Assembly: GCA_016176335.1 (NCBI GenBank)
Contig: JACOXI010000003.1
Span: forward strand, 124,001 to 188,000
Length of the DNA stretch: 64,000 nucleotides
Reading direction: 5' to 3'
Source: Candidatus Daviesbacteria bacterium
Lineage (GTDB): Bacteria; Patescibacteria; Microgenomatia; Daviesbacterales; UBA10151
Shown in pieces: positions 33,470-40,867 of this stretch. Position 1 is the stretch's first letter; every line of letters starts with the position of its first letter. The notes beneath the pieces were generated by a model. It worked only from the letters and a program-made list of their open reading frames with translations, made no database searches and was not told the origin of the DNA. Both the position numbers and the translations under genes were made by a program.

Positions 33470-34722
33470 GTGCCTTCGTTCCAGGAGGATAAATAACGTT
33501 TTTGCTCATCAGTCAACTGATCAATCTTAATCCCTAATGATTCCAATTTTAATTGAGCAATCATCTGATCCAATTCCTCTGGTACAGTGTGGACACCCTT
33601 TTTGAGCTTGCCGCGGTTTTGTACCAGATATTCTGCTGCCAAAGCCTGATTGGCAAAGGACATATCCATCACATCAGGCGGATGTCCTTCTGCCACCACC
33701 AGATTAACCAGTCTTCCTTCTGCCAAAAGATAAATCTTTTTGTTATCTGGTAATAGATATTCCTCAACGCCGTCTCGCACAAATTTTTTTGATTTTTTGA
33801 CTTTTTCCAGATACAAAACATCAATCTCCACATTAAAATGTCCGGTATTGGCCAAAATAACTCCGTCTTTTAAATTTTTAATGATACTCTCATCAACTAT
33901 ATGTTTATCTCCTGTGGCTGTGACAATGATCTCTGCCATCTTGGCTGCATCAGCAAGTGGCATGACTTGGTACCCGTCCATGATCGCCTCGAGGGCTCTG
34001 ACAGGATTGACTTCCGTCACGATAACATGTGAGCCCATTCCTCTGGCCCGCATGGCCACTCCTCTGCCGCACCAGCCGTATCCTGCTACCACAAATACTT
34101 TTCCTGCCAAAAGAATGTTTGTGGCCCGTATGATTCCGTCAATTGTTGATTGGCCTGTGCCGTAGCGGTTATCAAAAAGATATTTGGTTTGGCTTTCATT
34201 AACAGCCATAACAGGGATAGCCAGTGTTTTATCCTTTTCCATGGCTTTCAGGCGCAACACTCCTGTGGTTGTTTCCTCTGATGAGCCAATCACATCTTTA
34301 AGCTGGGATCTTCTCTCTGTATGCAAAAGTGTGACTAAATCCGCCCCGTCATCCATGGTAATGTGAGGATGGGTATCAAGGACCTGATTCAGATGCTGAT
34401 AATAAGTTTTCTTATCCTCTCCTGATATGGCAAAGGTGGGAATTGCAAAGTCTTCCACAAGGGACGCTGCAATATCATCTTTGGTTGATAGCGGATTACA
34501 AGCACAAAGCGAAACTTGGGCACCCCCTGCCTTAAGAGTCAGCATCAGATTGGCAGTTTCCGAACTGACATGCAGACAGGCTGCTATGCGGATACCGTCA
34601 AAAGGTTTTTCTTTGGTAAAGCGTTCTTTTATCAGCTGGAGCACTTTCATTTGAGATCCGGCCCACTCAATTTTGAGTTTTCCCTTAGCAGCTAATTTTT
34701 TATCCTTAATATCGTATTTCAT
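33466..34722 (-). CDS. ahcY: S-adenosylhomocysteine hydrolase
   Basis: 418 aa, full length for the bacterial form. It splits S-adenosylhomocysteine into adenosine and homocysteine using bound NAD. Recognisable parts are RIAACLHVSSETANLMLTLK, the substrate site EETTTGVLRLKAM, NESQTKYLFDNRYGTGQSTI, and the NAD motif VFVVAGYGWCGRGVAMRARG. It is followed in the pathway by adenosine kinase, whose gene lies directly upstream on the same strand. Between them sits a copy of the 105-bp repeat, which ends 8-10 bases before the ahcY ATG. Confidence 0.96.
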   Translation of the reverse strand: MKYDIKDKKLAAKGKLKIEWAGSQMKVLQLIKERFTKEKPFDGIRIAACLHVSSETANLMLTLKAGGAQVSLCACNPLSTKDDIAASLVEDFAIPTFAISGEDKKTYYQHLNQVLDTHPHITMDDGADLVTLLHTERRSQLKDVIGSSEETTTGVLRLKAMEKDKTLAIPVMAVNESQTKYLFDNRYGTGQSTIDGIIRATNILLAGKVFVVAGYGWCGRGVAMRARGMGSHVIVTEVNPVRALEAIMDGYQVMPLADAAKMAEIIVTATGDKHIVDESIIKNLKDGVILANTGHFNVEIDVLYLEKVKKSKKFVRDGVEEYLLPDNKKIYLLAEGRLVNLVVAEGHPPDVMDMSFANQALAAEYLVQNRGKLKKGVHTVPEELDQMIAQLKLESLGIKIDQLTDEQKRYLSSWNEGT

Positions 34723-34730
34723 ATCTTCAA

Positions 34731-34840
34731 TCTTAAATGTTAGATCTCAAATCGCAAATCTACATCTAAAATCTCAAATGTTTTAAAAGTTTTAAGATTT
34801 GAGTTATAGTTTTGACATTTGACATTTGAGTTTTGAGATA
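34731..34840 (-). repeat. ~105-bp AT-rich dispersed repeat, copy 2
   Basis: Fills the whole gap between the adoK stop (34842) and the ahcY start (34722). The minus strand carries ACTCAAATGTCAAATGTC, then GTAGATTTGCGATTTGAGAT near the ahcY end, as in copies 1 and 3. It points in the direction of transcription of ahcY. Confidence 0.75.
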
Positions 34841-34841
34841 C

Positions 34842-35810
34842 CTATAGATTAAGTTCTCCTCCAAAATTCTCTTTGTATCTTTCACAGAACTCTTGGATTG
34901 TGAAGGTGTGATTACTTGTACCATATTTTTCTATAGCGTAACAAGCAGCAACTGATCCCATTTGTCCGCAAGTTTTTAAATTTAAACCCCTACTGTATCC
35001 TGCTAAAAATCCAGCCCGGTAAGCATCTCCTGCGCCTGTTGGGTCAACAACCCCCGTGTCATTGCGAGGAGCCGCAGGCGACGTGGCAATCTTTTCGTCT
35101 TTAGTTTCTATAACTGATCCTTTTTCTCCTAAGGTTGTAATTACAACTTGCGCATTTTCCAACAGATTTGACATCTGACATTTGCCGCCCCTGGCGAGCC
35201 TCGCCTCTGGCGGGAGTTTTGACATTAATAACTCTATTTCATAATCATTACCTATTAAAATAGTTGCTCCATTTATCATGCTTTTTAACTCTTCTGTATT
35301 TAGCGTAGGAAGTTGCATGCCCGGATCCAGCATGTAGGGGATTTTTGCATCTTGGCATTCTTTTGTGAACTTAACCATAGATTTTGGATCATTTGGAGAA
35401 ATGACTACTAAAGTGGGATTACCCTCTAAAGAAAGTTGGGAATTTTTAGTCATGGCCCCAGGATAAAAAGCTGAAATCTGGTTATCAGATGAATCAGTCA
35501 TAATATAGGCAGAAGAGGTGGTTTCACCCTCAAGAATTTTTATTTTAGAAATATCCACTCCAGCATTTTTCAAAAAATTACCATATTCTGCAAAATCAGA
35601 TCCAGCTGCACCTAATATAGACACAGGAGACTGTAAAAGCGCTAGATTATAGGCAATATTGCCGGCTGTGCCACCTTTTTGTTTTTGTAAAGTGTTTACC
35701 AAAAAGGAGAGGTTAATTTGATGGATTTTATCAGGCATGATGTGATCTGAAAACTTGCCTGGAAAATCCATAATATGATCAAAAGCCAAAGAACCAGTTA
35801 CAGTAATCAT
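34842..35810 (-). CDS. adoK: Adenosine kinase (PfkB family, mycobacterial type)
   Basis: 322 aa. The beginning MITVTGSLAFDHIMDFPGKF and LSFLVNTLQKQKGGTAGNIA resemble the actinobacterial adenosine kinase group of the PfkB family. The catalytic motif is DPTGAGDAYRAGF (256-268, Asp262). It phosphorylates adenosine to AMP and so pulls the SAH hydrolase reaction forward; ahcY follows on the same strand. Two segments look repeat-derived: residues about 198-216 (PPEARLARGGK, from a CG-rich palindrome at 35187-35216) and 240-252 (ATSPAAPRND, from 35057-35092). Both lie between conserved strands and leave the active site intact. Confidence 0.85.
   Translation of the reverse strand: MITVTGSLAFDHIMDFPGKFSDHIMPDKIHQINLSFLVNTLQKQKGGTAGNIAYNLALLQSPVSILGAAGSDFAEYGNFLKNAGVDISKIKILEGETTSSAYIMTDSSDNQISAFYPGAMTKNSQLSLEGNPTLVVISPNDPKSMVKFTKECQDAKIPYMLDPGMQLPTLNTEELKSMINGATILIGNDYEIELLMSKLPPEARLARGGKCQMSNLLENAQVVITTLGEKGSVIETKDEKIATSPAAPRNDTGVVDPTGAGDAYRAGFLAGYSRGLNLKTCGQMGSVAACYAIEKYGTSNHTFTIQEFCERYKENFGGELNL
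35057..35092. repeat. In-frame GATTGCCACG...CAATGACA repeat in adoK
   Basis: On the gene strand it reads AGATTGCCACGTCGCCTGCG followed by GCTCCTCGCAATGACA. A shorter copy of the same family (AGATTGCCACG, then CTTCG, then CAATGACAC) begins at the stop codon of the 61507 gene (62060-62088). In adoK it codes for IATSPAAPRND just before the catalytic GAGD loop. Confidence 0.75.
35187..35216. repeat. In-frame GC-rich palindrome in adoK
   Basis: GCCCCTGGCGAGCC and CGCCTCTGGCGGG words with partial dyad symmetry, bordered by TTTGACATCTGACATTTG and AGTTTTGACATT, words also found in the 105-bp repeat. It is translated as PPEARLARGG, between an adenosine-kinase helix and the ITTLGEKG strand. Confidence 0.6.
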
Positions 35811-35820
35811 TTCAAATCTA

Positions 35821-35883
35821 GTATATCGTATATGGTTTATCGTATATCGTAAAGAGCAAATAAATTCTACTTATCGTTTATCG
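35821..35883. repeat. TATCG repeat, downstream flank of the four-helix-bundle gene
   Basis: GTATATCGTATATGGTTTAT, CGTATATCGTAAAG and TTATCGTTTATCGG. It supplies the last codons and the stop of the four-helix-bundle gene (SDKR-stop) and reaches to within 11 bases of the adoK start region. With 36239-36292 it forms an inverted pair around the gene. Confidence 0.7.
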
Positions 35884-36233
35884 GATTTCAAGAATTTCTT
35901 GTAAGAACGTATTTTACGGATTATCTTTTCAGCCGCCTCATAGAGTTGATTCCTGACTGATTTATCTAAATAATTTAATTCAAGTGCTATCTGGATTTCA
36001 GAAGTAGTTTCCAGTGCAGACTTAACTGCAATATCCAAATAATGCATTTTATCAGTAACGCTGCTGGCTCCTGAGCCTTCGGCAATATTTGCTGAAATAG
36101 ATACAGCTGCACGTCTAAGTTGATTAGTCAGACCATAAATTTCAGATCTGGGGAATTTATCAGTTACTTTGTAGATGGTGCGAGCATACTCTATGGCAAG
36201 TTTCCAAATATCAAGCGATTCGTAGGTAAACAT
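35871..36233 (-). CDS. Four-helix-bundle protein (S23/IVS-type, Avd-like)
   Basis: 120 aa from the ATG at 36233 (MFTYESLDIWKLAIEYARTI). It matches the four-helix-bundle family known from proteins encoded in 23S rRNA intervening sequences and from the Avd accessory protein of diversity-generating retroelements: SLDIWKLAIEYARTIYKVTD, LTNQLRRAAVSISANIAEGS, and the long C-terminal helix to RSYKKFLKSDKR. The biochemical role of the stand-alone form is unknown. The gene is bounded on both sides by inverted GTTTATCG/CGATAAAC repeats (35821-35883 and 36239-36292). The left one forms its last codons. No reverse transcriptase or rRNA gene is near. Confidence 0.88.
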   Translation of the reverse strand: MFTYESLDIWKLAIEYARTIYKVTDKFPRSEIYGLTNQLRRAAVSISANIAEGSGASSVTDKMHYLDIAVKSALETTSEIQIALELNYLDKSVRNQLYEAAEKIIRKIRSYKKFLKSDKR

Positions 36234-36238
36234 ATTTA

Positions 36239-36292
36239 GTTTATCGTATATTGAATAAACGATATACGAAGAACGAAGTGTTACGATAAACG
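36239..36292. repeat. TATCG repeat, upstream flank of the four-helix-bundle gene
   Basis: On the gene strand: CGTTTATCGTAACACTTCG, then TTCTTCGTATATCG, then AATATACGATAAAC, ending 5 bases before the ATG. The order TTTATCGTAAC ... CTTCGTATATCG is the same as in the solo copy at 4940-5018. It starts directly after the VanW gene stop. Confidence 0.75.
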
Positions 36293-36295
36293 AAT

Positions 36296-38098
36296 TTACT
36301 CCTTTGTCCCTACCAAGTATACAGCTTGCCAGGGTTTGTAGGAAGAGTTCCAAGTTTCTTTTATTAAAACTTGCCCATCTCTTGTGACAGTTCTTGTAAA
36401 AGAGACCTTTGCCCCCCAAGCTGCCCAATCTACTTGTTTTACAGTGCCTTTTGGCAAAGTGGGATCATCCTGCCTTAGTTCCGGAGGCGGAGGAGTTTGA
36501 TCGGCAACCACAGATTTGGAGATGGCGGCGATTCTGCCGTCGGATGTACCATATAAATCAACATAAAGGGTAGCTCCTTCGGTGTATGCCTGGATTAAGA
36601 TGTGAGCTGGGGTATCATTTTGGAACTGAAAATCAACTGATGGATAAAAAACAGTGGCATCCAAACCAGGGGGAAAACCCTGTTCATAATAGCCAACTCG
36701 GTAAGTATGGGCTGTTCTTTTTACAACAGGTAATCCGGCATTTAAAACTGCCCGGAAAAGAGTGGTGGAATCCTGACAAACCCCGCCCCCGTCATCCAAA
36801 ACAGTTCTGCCTTCTTTGATGACATAGGCCTGTTTAAAGCCGGTGGCAGCTGTGATGTCACCCACTGTTTGATTAAAAGAAAAGATTTCACCCGGAGGAA
36901 CTAAGACCCCGTTAATTTTTTGGGCAGTGAGGTTAATATTATAGATTCTGTTGGGAATTGATCCGGCAAAATTGGAGATACCCTGGCCGATCAATTCCTT
37001 GATCCCCAAGGAATTGACATCTGAGGTTTGAATCTTGGGTTTGATAATTACAACAGGCAAAACAATTGTTTTTGAAGAAGGCGAGGTCAGTGCTTCTGTA
37101 ATTAAGTTGTAAGTTTTTTCTATATCAAGCTTTTGCCCTTCTTGTGAGGGCCTGAAAGTAATGACTCTTTTGGTTTTGGGATTAAATTCGAATAAGCCTT
37201 CTTGAACTTCCTGGTCTATTTCTTTGGCAATCTTGCTTATATAAGTTTTGGTTTTCCCCTGGTCCAAAAGCAAGTCCCCGCCGCTTGTTAAATCCAAAAG
37301 AGCAAGCAGTTGTTTTGTATCTAAAAAATATGAAGTTTTTTCAAAAGTAAGTCTGATTGGTTGTTTTTGGGTTTGTTCAAGTGCCTGTTTTGCTCTTTTG
37401 ACGTGTTCTGTGGTGATTTTTGGTGGGACAACTTTTGTGGGCAGCAAAGATTGGTATTTGCCAAAAAGCAGATAATCTGCAATGGCTTTTTCAACTGATA
37501 ATCTATCTAAGCTTAGGCCATCTTTTCCTTCTTTGATTTGAATACGGGCTGAAGGACTGCCTTCTGTGTTGGGGCTTTCATCAAAAAGCAGTTGGGCATC
37601 AGTATATGGTTTATCAACAATCTTGGCAATTTGCTCAAGTTGAGATTCCAAAGACATGTTAACTGTCAGTAAGATTTGTTGAGGGTAAAAAAGGGTAGAA
37701 AATTGCCTTAAAATCTTATCCCAAACAAAACCTGCTTGCTGCTTTGCCAAACTTTGATCAAGTAAAGAGTAATCAATTCTGGCAGAAGAGGTGGCGAGGT
37801 CTATGGTGAATGATTGGTTCTGGTAAACAAAAGCTAGTTTTTGGGCAGATCTTTGCTGGAGGCTGCTTTCCACCTGTCTTATGGCTTGACCTTGAGTGAG
37901 GAATGAGATATTGGAAGAACCAATATATGTCAGAGGATAGAACTTATCTGTTATGAAGGCTGAATATAAAAAAATGAGTAAAAGTAACAAAATTATCGAC
38001 AGAACAGAAGGTAAACTGTTTTTTTTAAAAAAGACCACTGTTTTTTTAAAGGGATTGCTTTTAATTTTTTCCTTTTTCGAAGATTTTTCTTTGGCCAC
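36296..38098 (-). CDS. VanW-family protein with peptidoglycan-binding-like domains
   Basis: 600 aa. One membrane helix (about residues 30-48, SVLSIILLLLLIFLYSAFI), then two repeated extracellular domains of the type placed before VanW (about 60-190 and 210-340), and the VanW domain (about 375-530: INGVLVPPGEIFSFNQTVGD, VLDDGGGVCQDSTTLFRAVL with the conserved Cys, RTAHTYRVGYYEQGFPPG). The C-terminus is a G5-like or extended tail. The biochemical function of VanW is not known; the proteins occur in cell-wall contexts. The stop codon lies at the border of the repeat flanking the next gene. Confidence 0.85.
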   Translation of the reverse strand: MAKEKSSKKEKIKSNPFKKTVVFFKKNSLPSVLSIILLLLLIFLYSAFITDKFYPLTYIGSSNISFLTQGQAIRQVESSLQQRSAQKLAFVYQNQSFTIDLATSSARIDYSLLDQSLAKQQAGFVWDKILRQFSTLFYPQQILLTVNMSLESQLEQIAKIVDKPYTDAQLLFDESPNTEGSPSARIQIKEGKDGLSLDRLSVEKAIADYLLFGKYQSLLPTKVVPPKITTEHVKRAKQALEQTQKQPIRLTFEKTSYFLDTKQLLALLDLTSGGDLLLDQGKTKTYISKIAKEIDQEVQEGLFEFNPKTKRVITFRPSQEGQKLDIEKTYNLITEALTSPSSKTIVLPVVIIKPKIQTSDVNSLGIKELIGQGISNFAGSIPNRIYNINLTAQKINGVLVPPGEIFSFNQTVGDITAATGFKQAYVIKEGRTVLDDGGGVCQDSTTLFRAVLNAGLPVVKRTAHTYRVGYYEQGFPPGLDATVFYPSVDFQFQNDTPAHILIQAYTEGATLYVDLYGTSDGRIAAISKSVVADQTPPPPELRQDDPTLPKGTVKQVDWAAWGAKVSFTRTVTRDGQVLIKETWNSSYKPWQAVYLVGTKE

Positions 38099-38122
38099 GG
38101 CGCTATTTTAGCGTTTTTGGGA

Positions 38123-38128
38123 TATAAT
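38123..38128 (+). promoter_or_regulatory. -10 box upstream of the sugar-binding protein gene
   Basis: TATAAT 33 bases before the ATG at 38162, in the divergent region between the VanW gene and the binding-protein gene. Between it and the ATG is a GAGCGGAGTCGAA repeat copy. Confidence 0.45.
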
Positions 38129-38140
38129 TGAAAGAAGACT

Positions 38141-38164
38141 GGTGGTGAGCGGAGTCGAACCATG
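38141..38164 (+). repeat. GAGCGNAGTCGAA repeat reaching a start codon
   Basis: GGTGGTGAGCGGAGTCGAACCATG: the repeat core ends directly at the start codon of the binding-protein gene. An almost identical arrangement, GTGGTGAGCGAAGTCGAACC before ATG, is found at 40850-40870 for an unrelated gene. GGTGG may serve as a weak Shine-Dalgarno. Confidence 0.7.
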
Positions 38165-39460
38165 AAACGAATTATCATAATTGTTCTTTCTTTGGCAATT
38201 GTTGTCGGATTTTTGTTTTGGAAATTTGGTCCGAGCATTACTCTATTTAAGAAAGAGCCACAACAAGGCCCGATACGCTTGGTTTATTGGGGTCTTTGGG
38301 AAGAGGAAAGCTTGCTGCGGCCCCTGTTTGCAGAATACCAAAGACAAAATCCTAATGTGAGTATCACATACGAGAGAAAATCCTCAATAAATTACAGAAC
38401 CAGGGTGCAAGCTCAAATACAGGAAGGGAGCGGTCCGGATGTTTTCCGCCTTCATAATTCCTGGTTGCCGATGTTTTTAAAAGATAATTTTTTATCTCCT
38501 GCTCCGGCAGATATATTTGGTTTACCTGAATATCAAGGTCTTTTTTACCCGGTGGCTTTAGAGAGTTTTGTCAAAAACAGTCAAATTTATGCAGCGCCTT
38601 TGGAGATTGACGGATTGGCGCTTTTTTATAATGAAGAACTTTTACATAATGTTGGAGGAAAGGTCCCCGGGAATTGGCAGGAATTTATAGACTCGGCAAC
38701 CAAGATGACTGTGAGGAATGCCGATGGTATTCAAACAGCAGGGGCCTCAATGGGCACTGCTTCAAACGTAGATCATTGGTCGGATATTTTGGGTCTTCTG
38801 CTACTGCAGCAACCGGGAGTGGATCTTTCCAATCTTGCATCGGAGTCTGTTTCGGAAATTTTCAGGTTTTATACCGAGTTTGTGACAGATCCGAGAAAAA
38901 AAACCTGGGATGTTAATCTTCCCAACTCAACTTCCATGTTTGCCCAAGGAAGATTGGGATTTTATTTTGCTCCTTCTTGGAGAGCACATGAACTGCGGAT
39001 TGCAAATCCCAATCTAAAGTTCAAAGTTGTAAGCGTGCCGCAACTTGCCGGAAAACAAGTTGGCTGGGCCAGCTTTTGGGGAGAGGCAGTATCTGCCAAA
39101 AGTAGAAATGCCAAGGAGGCCTGGAAGTTTGTCAAATATCTCACTTCCGCGCCATCTCAAAGATTGTTATATCAGGAAGCCTCCAAGGTGAGACTGTTTG
39201 GGGAGCCCTATTCTCAAACCTCTTTATCAGGAGAATTGATTTCTGATCCGATTGTGGGAGCATTTGTTGCCCAAGGGCCTGTATATAAAACCTGGTATCT
39301 TTCCTCCAACACTTTTGACAACGGCATAAATGATGAGATGATCAAATACTTCGGAGATGGCATCAATGCCACACTGGCCGGGACTGATCCGCAAGTGGCT
39401 TTACAAACAGTGGATCGTGGAGTAAAACAAGTGTTGGATAAATATACTGGAAAACTATGA
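38162..39460 (+). CDS. ABC transporter solute-binding protein (family 1, sugar type), membrane-anchored
   Basis: 432 aa with an N-terminal membrane anchor (IIIIVLSLAIVVGFLFWKFG) and the family-1 binding-protein fold. It begins IRLVYWGLWEEESLLRPLFA and continues NPNVSITYERKSSINYRTRV, GSGPDVFRLHNSWLPMFLKD and LYQEASKVRLFGEPYSQ. Such proteins capture sugars or oligosaccharides outside the membrane. No permease or ATPase gene is adjacent, so its partner lies elsewhere or it works alone as a surface binding protein. Its stop overlaps the rpiB start (ATGA). Confidence 0.87.
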   Translation: MKRIIIIVLSLAIVVGFLFWKFGPSITLFKKEPQQGPIRLVYWGLWEEESLLRPLFAEYQRQNPNVSITYERKSSINYRTRVQAQIQEGSGPDVFRLHNSWLPMFLKDNFLSPAPADIFGLPEYQGLFYPVALESFVKNSQIYAAPLEIDGLALFYNEELLHNVGGKVPGNWQEFIDSATKMTVRNADGIQTAGASMGTASNVDHWSDILGLLLLQQPGVDLSNLASESVSEIFRFYTEFVTDPRKKTWDVNLPNSTSMFAQGRLGFYFAPSWRAHELRIANPNLKFKVVSVPQLAGKQVGWASFWGEAVSAKSRNAKEAWKFVKYLTSAPSQRLLYQEASKVRLFGEPYSQTSLSGELISDPIVGAFVAQGPVYKTWYLSSNTFDNGINDEMIKYFGDGINATLAGTDPQVALQTVDRGVKQVLDKYTGKL

Positions 39461-39882
39461 AGATAGTGGTTGCCTCTGATGAAAGAAATAAAGTGACTGA
39501 TGCGGTGGTGGATTACTTAACATCCAAAGAACACAAACTCATACTATTGGGAGCCTTGGGTGAGTCTGCCTCTGATAAATGGGTAGAGATTGGTAAAAGA
39601 GCAGCTTTAATGGTGGTAGAAGGTAGAGTAGAGAGGGGTATACTTTTTTGTTGGAGTGGGACTGGTATTTGTATGGCAGCCAATAGAGTGAAAGGGGCCA
39701 GAGCAGCTCTCTGTTGGAACAAAGACATTGCCAGACTATCAAGGAAATGGGATGATGCCAATATTTTGTGCATGGCCCTGGTCAATACCAAAGAGGAAGC
39801 AGCCAAAGAGATGGTAGATGTTTTCTTCTCCACTCAATTTAATGAAGAAGGCCTAAATGAAGCACATAAATTAGATGAATGA
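39457..39882 (+). CDS. rpiB: RpiB/LacAB-family sugar-phosphate isomerase
   Basis: 141 aa with the RpiB/LacA/LacB fold: MKIVVASDERNKVTDAVVDY, GILFCWSGTGICMAANRVKG (catalytic Cys is in FCWSGTGI) and RAALCWNKDIARLSRKWDDA with NILCMA. RpiB interconverts ribose-5-P and ribulose-5-P; related enzymes act on other sugar phosphates, so the exact substrate is open. It is translationally coupled to the sugar-binding protein, which suggests a link between uptake and use. Its stop is directly followed by that of murB on the other strand. Confidence 0.85.
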   Translation: MKIVVASDERNKVTDAVVDYLTSKEHKLILLGALGESASDKWVEIGKRAALMVVEGRVERGILFCWSGTGICMAANRVKGARAALCWNKDIARLSRKWDDANILCMALVNTKEEAAKEMVDVFFSTQFNEEGLNEAHKLDE

Positions 39883-40824
39883 TTAAGTAAGAGGTGGTAA
39901 GTTGATTAACTGCACTTCTGGTTCCAAAGTAATGCCAAATTTTTGTTTGACTTTTTGGGCATAAGTTTTGGCCAGATCATAAAAAGCTTTGGCAGTGCCA
40001 CTGCCCTGATTTACAAATAAATTAGCATGATAGTCTGCTATATAAATTCCATCCAAAGTCTGCCCTTTTGCACCAACACTTTCCAATAAAAATCCGGCAG
40101 ATAATTTTCCATAAACAATTGCTTCTTTGGGAATTTTATCTAAAATTTCTTTTGGTAAAGTTTCAGCAACTATATTTTTGAAAAAAGATCCAGGACATTT
40201 TATGCCTTTGGGGTATTTAACCAAACGTTTTGACAACACATCATCTGCTTCTTGCTGCAGGGTTTTTGGATCTCCATTTTCCAGCTGAAAAGTTACTTCT
40301 AAAATGTGGTCTTTAGTTTGTTTAAAAATGCTGTTTCTATAATTAAAACCGCATTGATCTTTTGATAAAGTCTTGAGATCTTTTGCGGAGTTTAAGATGA
40401 CAATGGAGGTGATATAATCAGAAATGGTTTGTCCGTATGCTCCGGCATTACCATAAACTGCCCCTCCAACTGTTCCCGGAATTCCTGTTAATTTCTGGAG
40501 ACCGGATAGTCCGTGAGAAATGGAATAATCAACTATATTTTGTAAAAGGGTACCGCTTTTCACTATTAAAGTTCCGTTTCTTTCCTGGATTCCTGTTATT
40601 TCATTTTTAATAACCAGGCAATCAATACCATGATCGTTTACCAATAAATTACTTCCTCCGCCAATCAAAAGATAATCCATTTTGTTTTGTTTGGCATAAT
40701 CTATGGCCTCTTGTAGTTCCTCTTCTGATTTAACAGCTACAAACTTTTCGGCAGACCCACCAATTTGCAGGGTGGTTACATTACTCATGGGATAGTTTTT
40801 CCTAAATTTGAGCATGTATTGCAT
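39883..40824 (-). CDS. murB: UDP-N-acetylenolpyruvoylglucosamine reductase MurB
   Basis: 313 aa. FAD-binding motifs YLLIGGGSNLLVND and GLSGLQKLTGIPGTVGGAVY, substrate part FNYRNSIFK, and the C-terminal domain with AGFLLESVGAKGQTL and the usual ANLFVNQGSGTAKAFYDL. It makes UDP-MurNAc in peptidoglycan synthesis. The start could also be Met4 (MLKFRKNYP). It shows the type IIb-like shorter form common in Gram-positives. Confidence 0.95.
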   Translation of the reverse strand: MQYMLKFRKNYPMSNVTTLQIGGSAEKFVAVKSEEELQEAIDYAKQNKMDYLLIGGGSNLLVNDHGIDCLVIKNEITGIQERNGTLIVKSGTLLQNIVDYSISHGLSGLQKLTGIPGTVGGAVYGNAGAYGQTISDYITSIVILNSAKDLKTLSKDQCGFNYRNSIFKQTKDHILEVTFQLENGDPKTLQQEADDVLSKRLVKYPKGIKCPGSFFKNIVAETLPKEILDKIPKEAIVYGKLSAGFLLESVGAKGQTLDGIYIADYHANLFVNQGSGTAKAFYDLAKTYAQKVKQKFGITLEPEVQLINLPPLT

Positions 40825-40867
40825 TTTAACAGATCACTGCTAAACTTGTGGTGAGCGAAGTCGAACC

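Noticed and set aside
35871..36233. Diversity-generating retroelement suggested by the Avd-like four-helix-bundle gene
   Set aside because: No reverse transcriptase gene and no template/variable repeat pair occur in the window.
35871..36428. Longer form of the four-helix-bundle protein starting at 36428
   Set aside because: The extra 65 residues are read from the VanW gene end and the flanking repeat; the family start is MFTYESLDIWK at 36233.
38141..38164. tRNA 3' half suggested by GAGTCGAACC
   Set aside because: No acceptor stem, anticodon arm or CCA-type 3' end can be found around it; it is a copy of the dispersed repeat.
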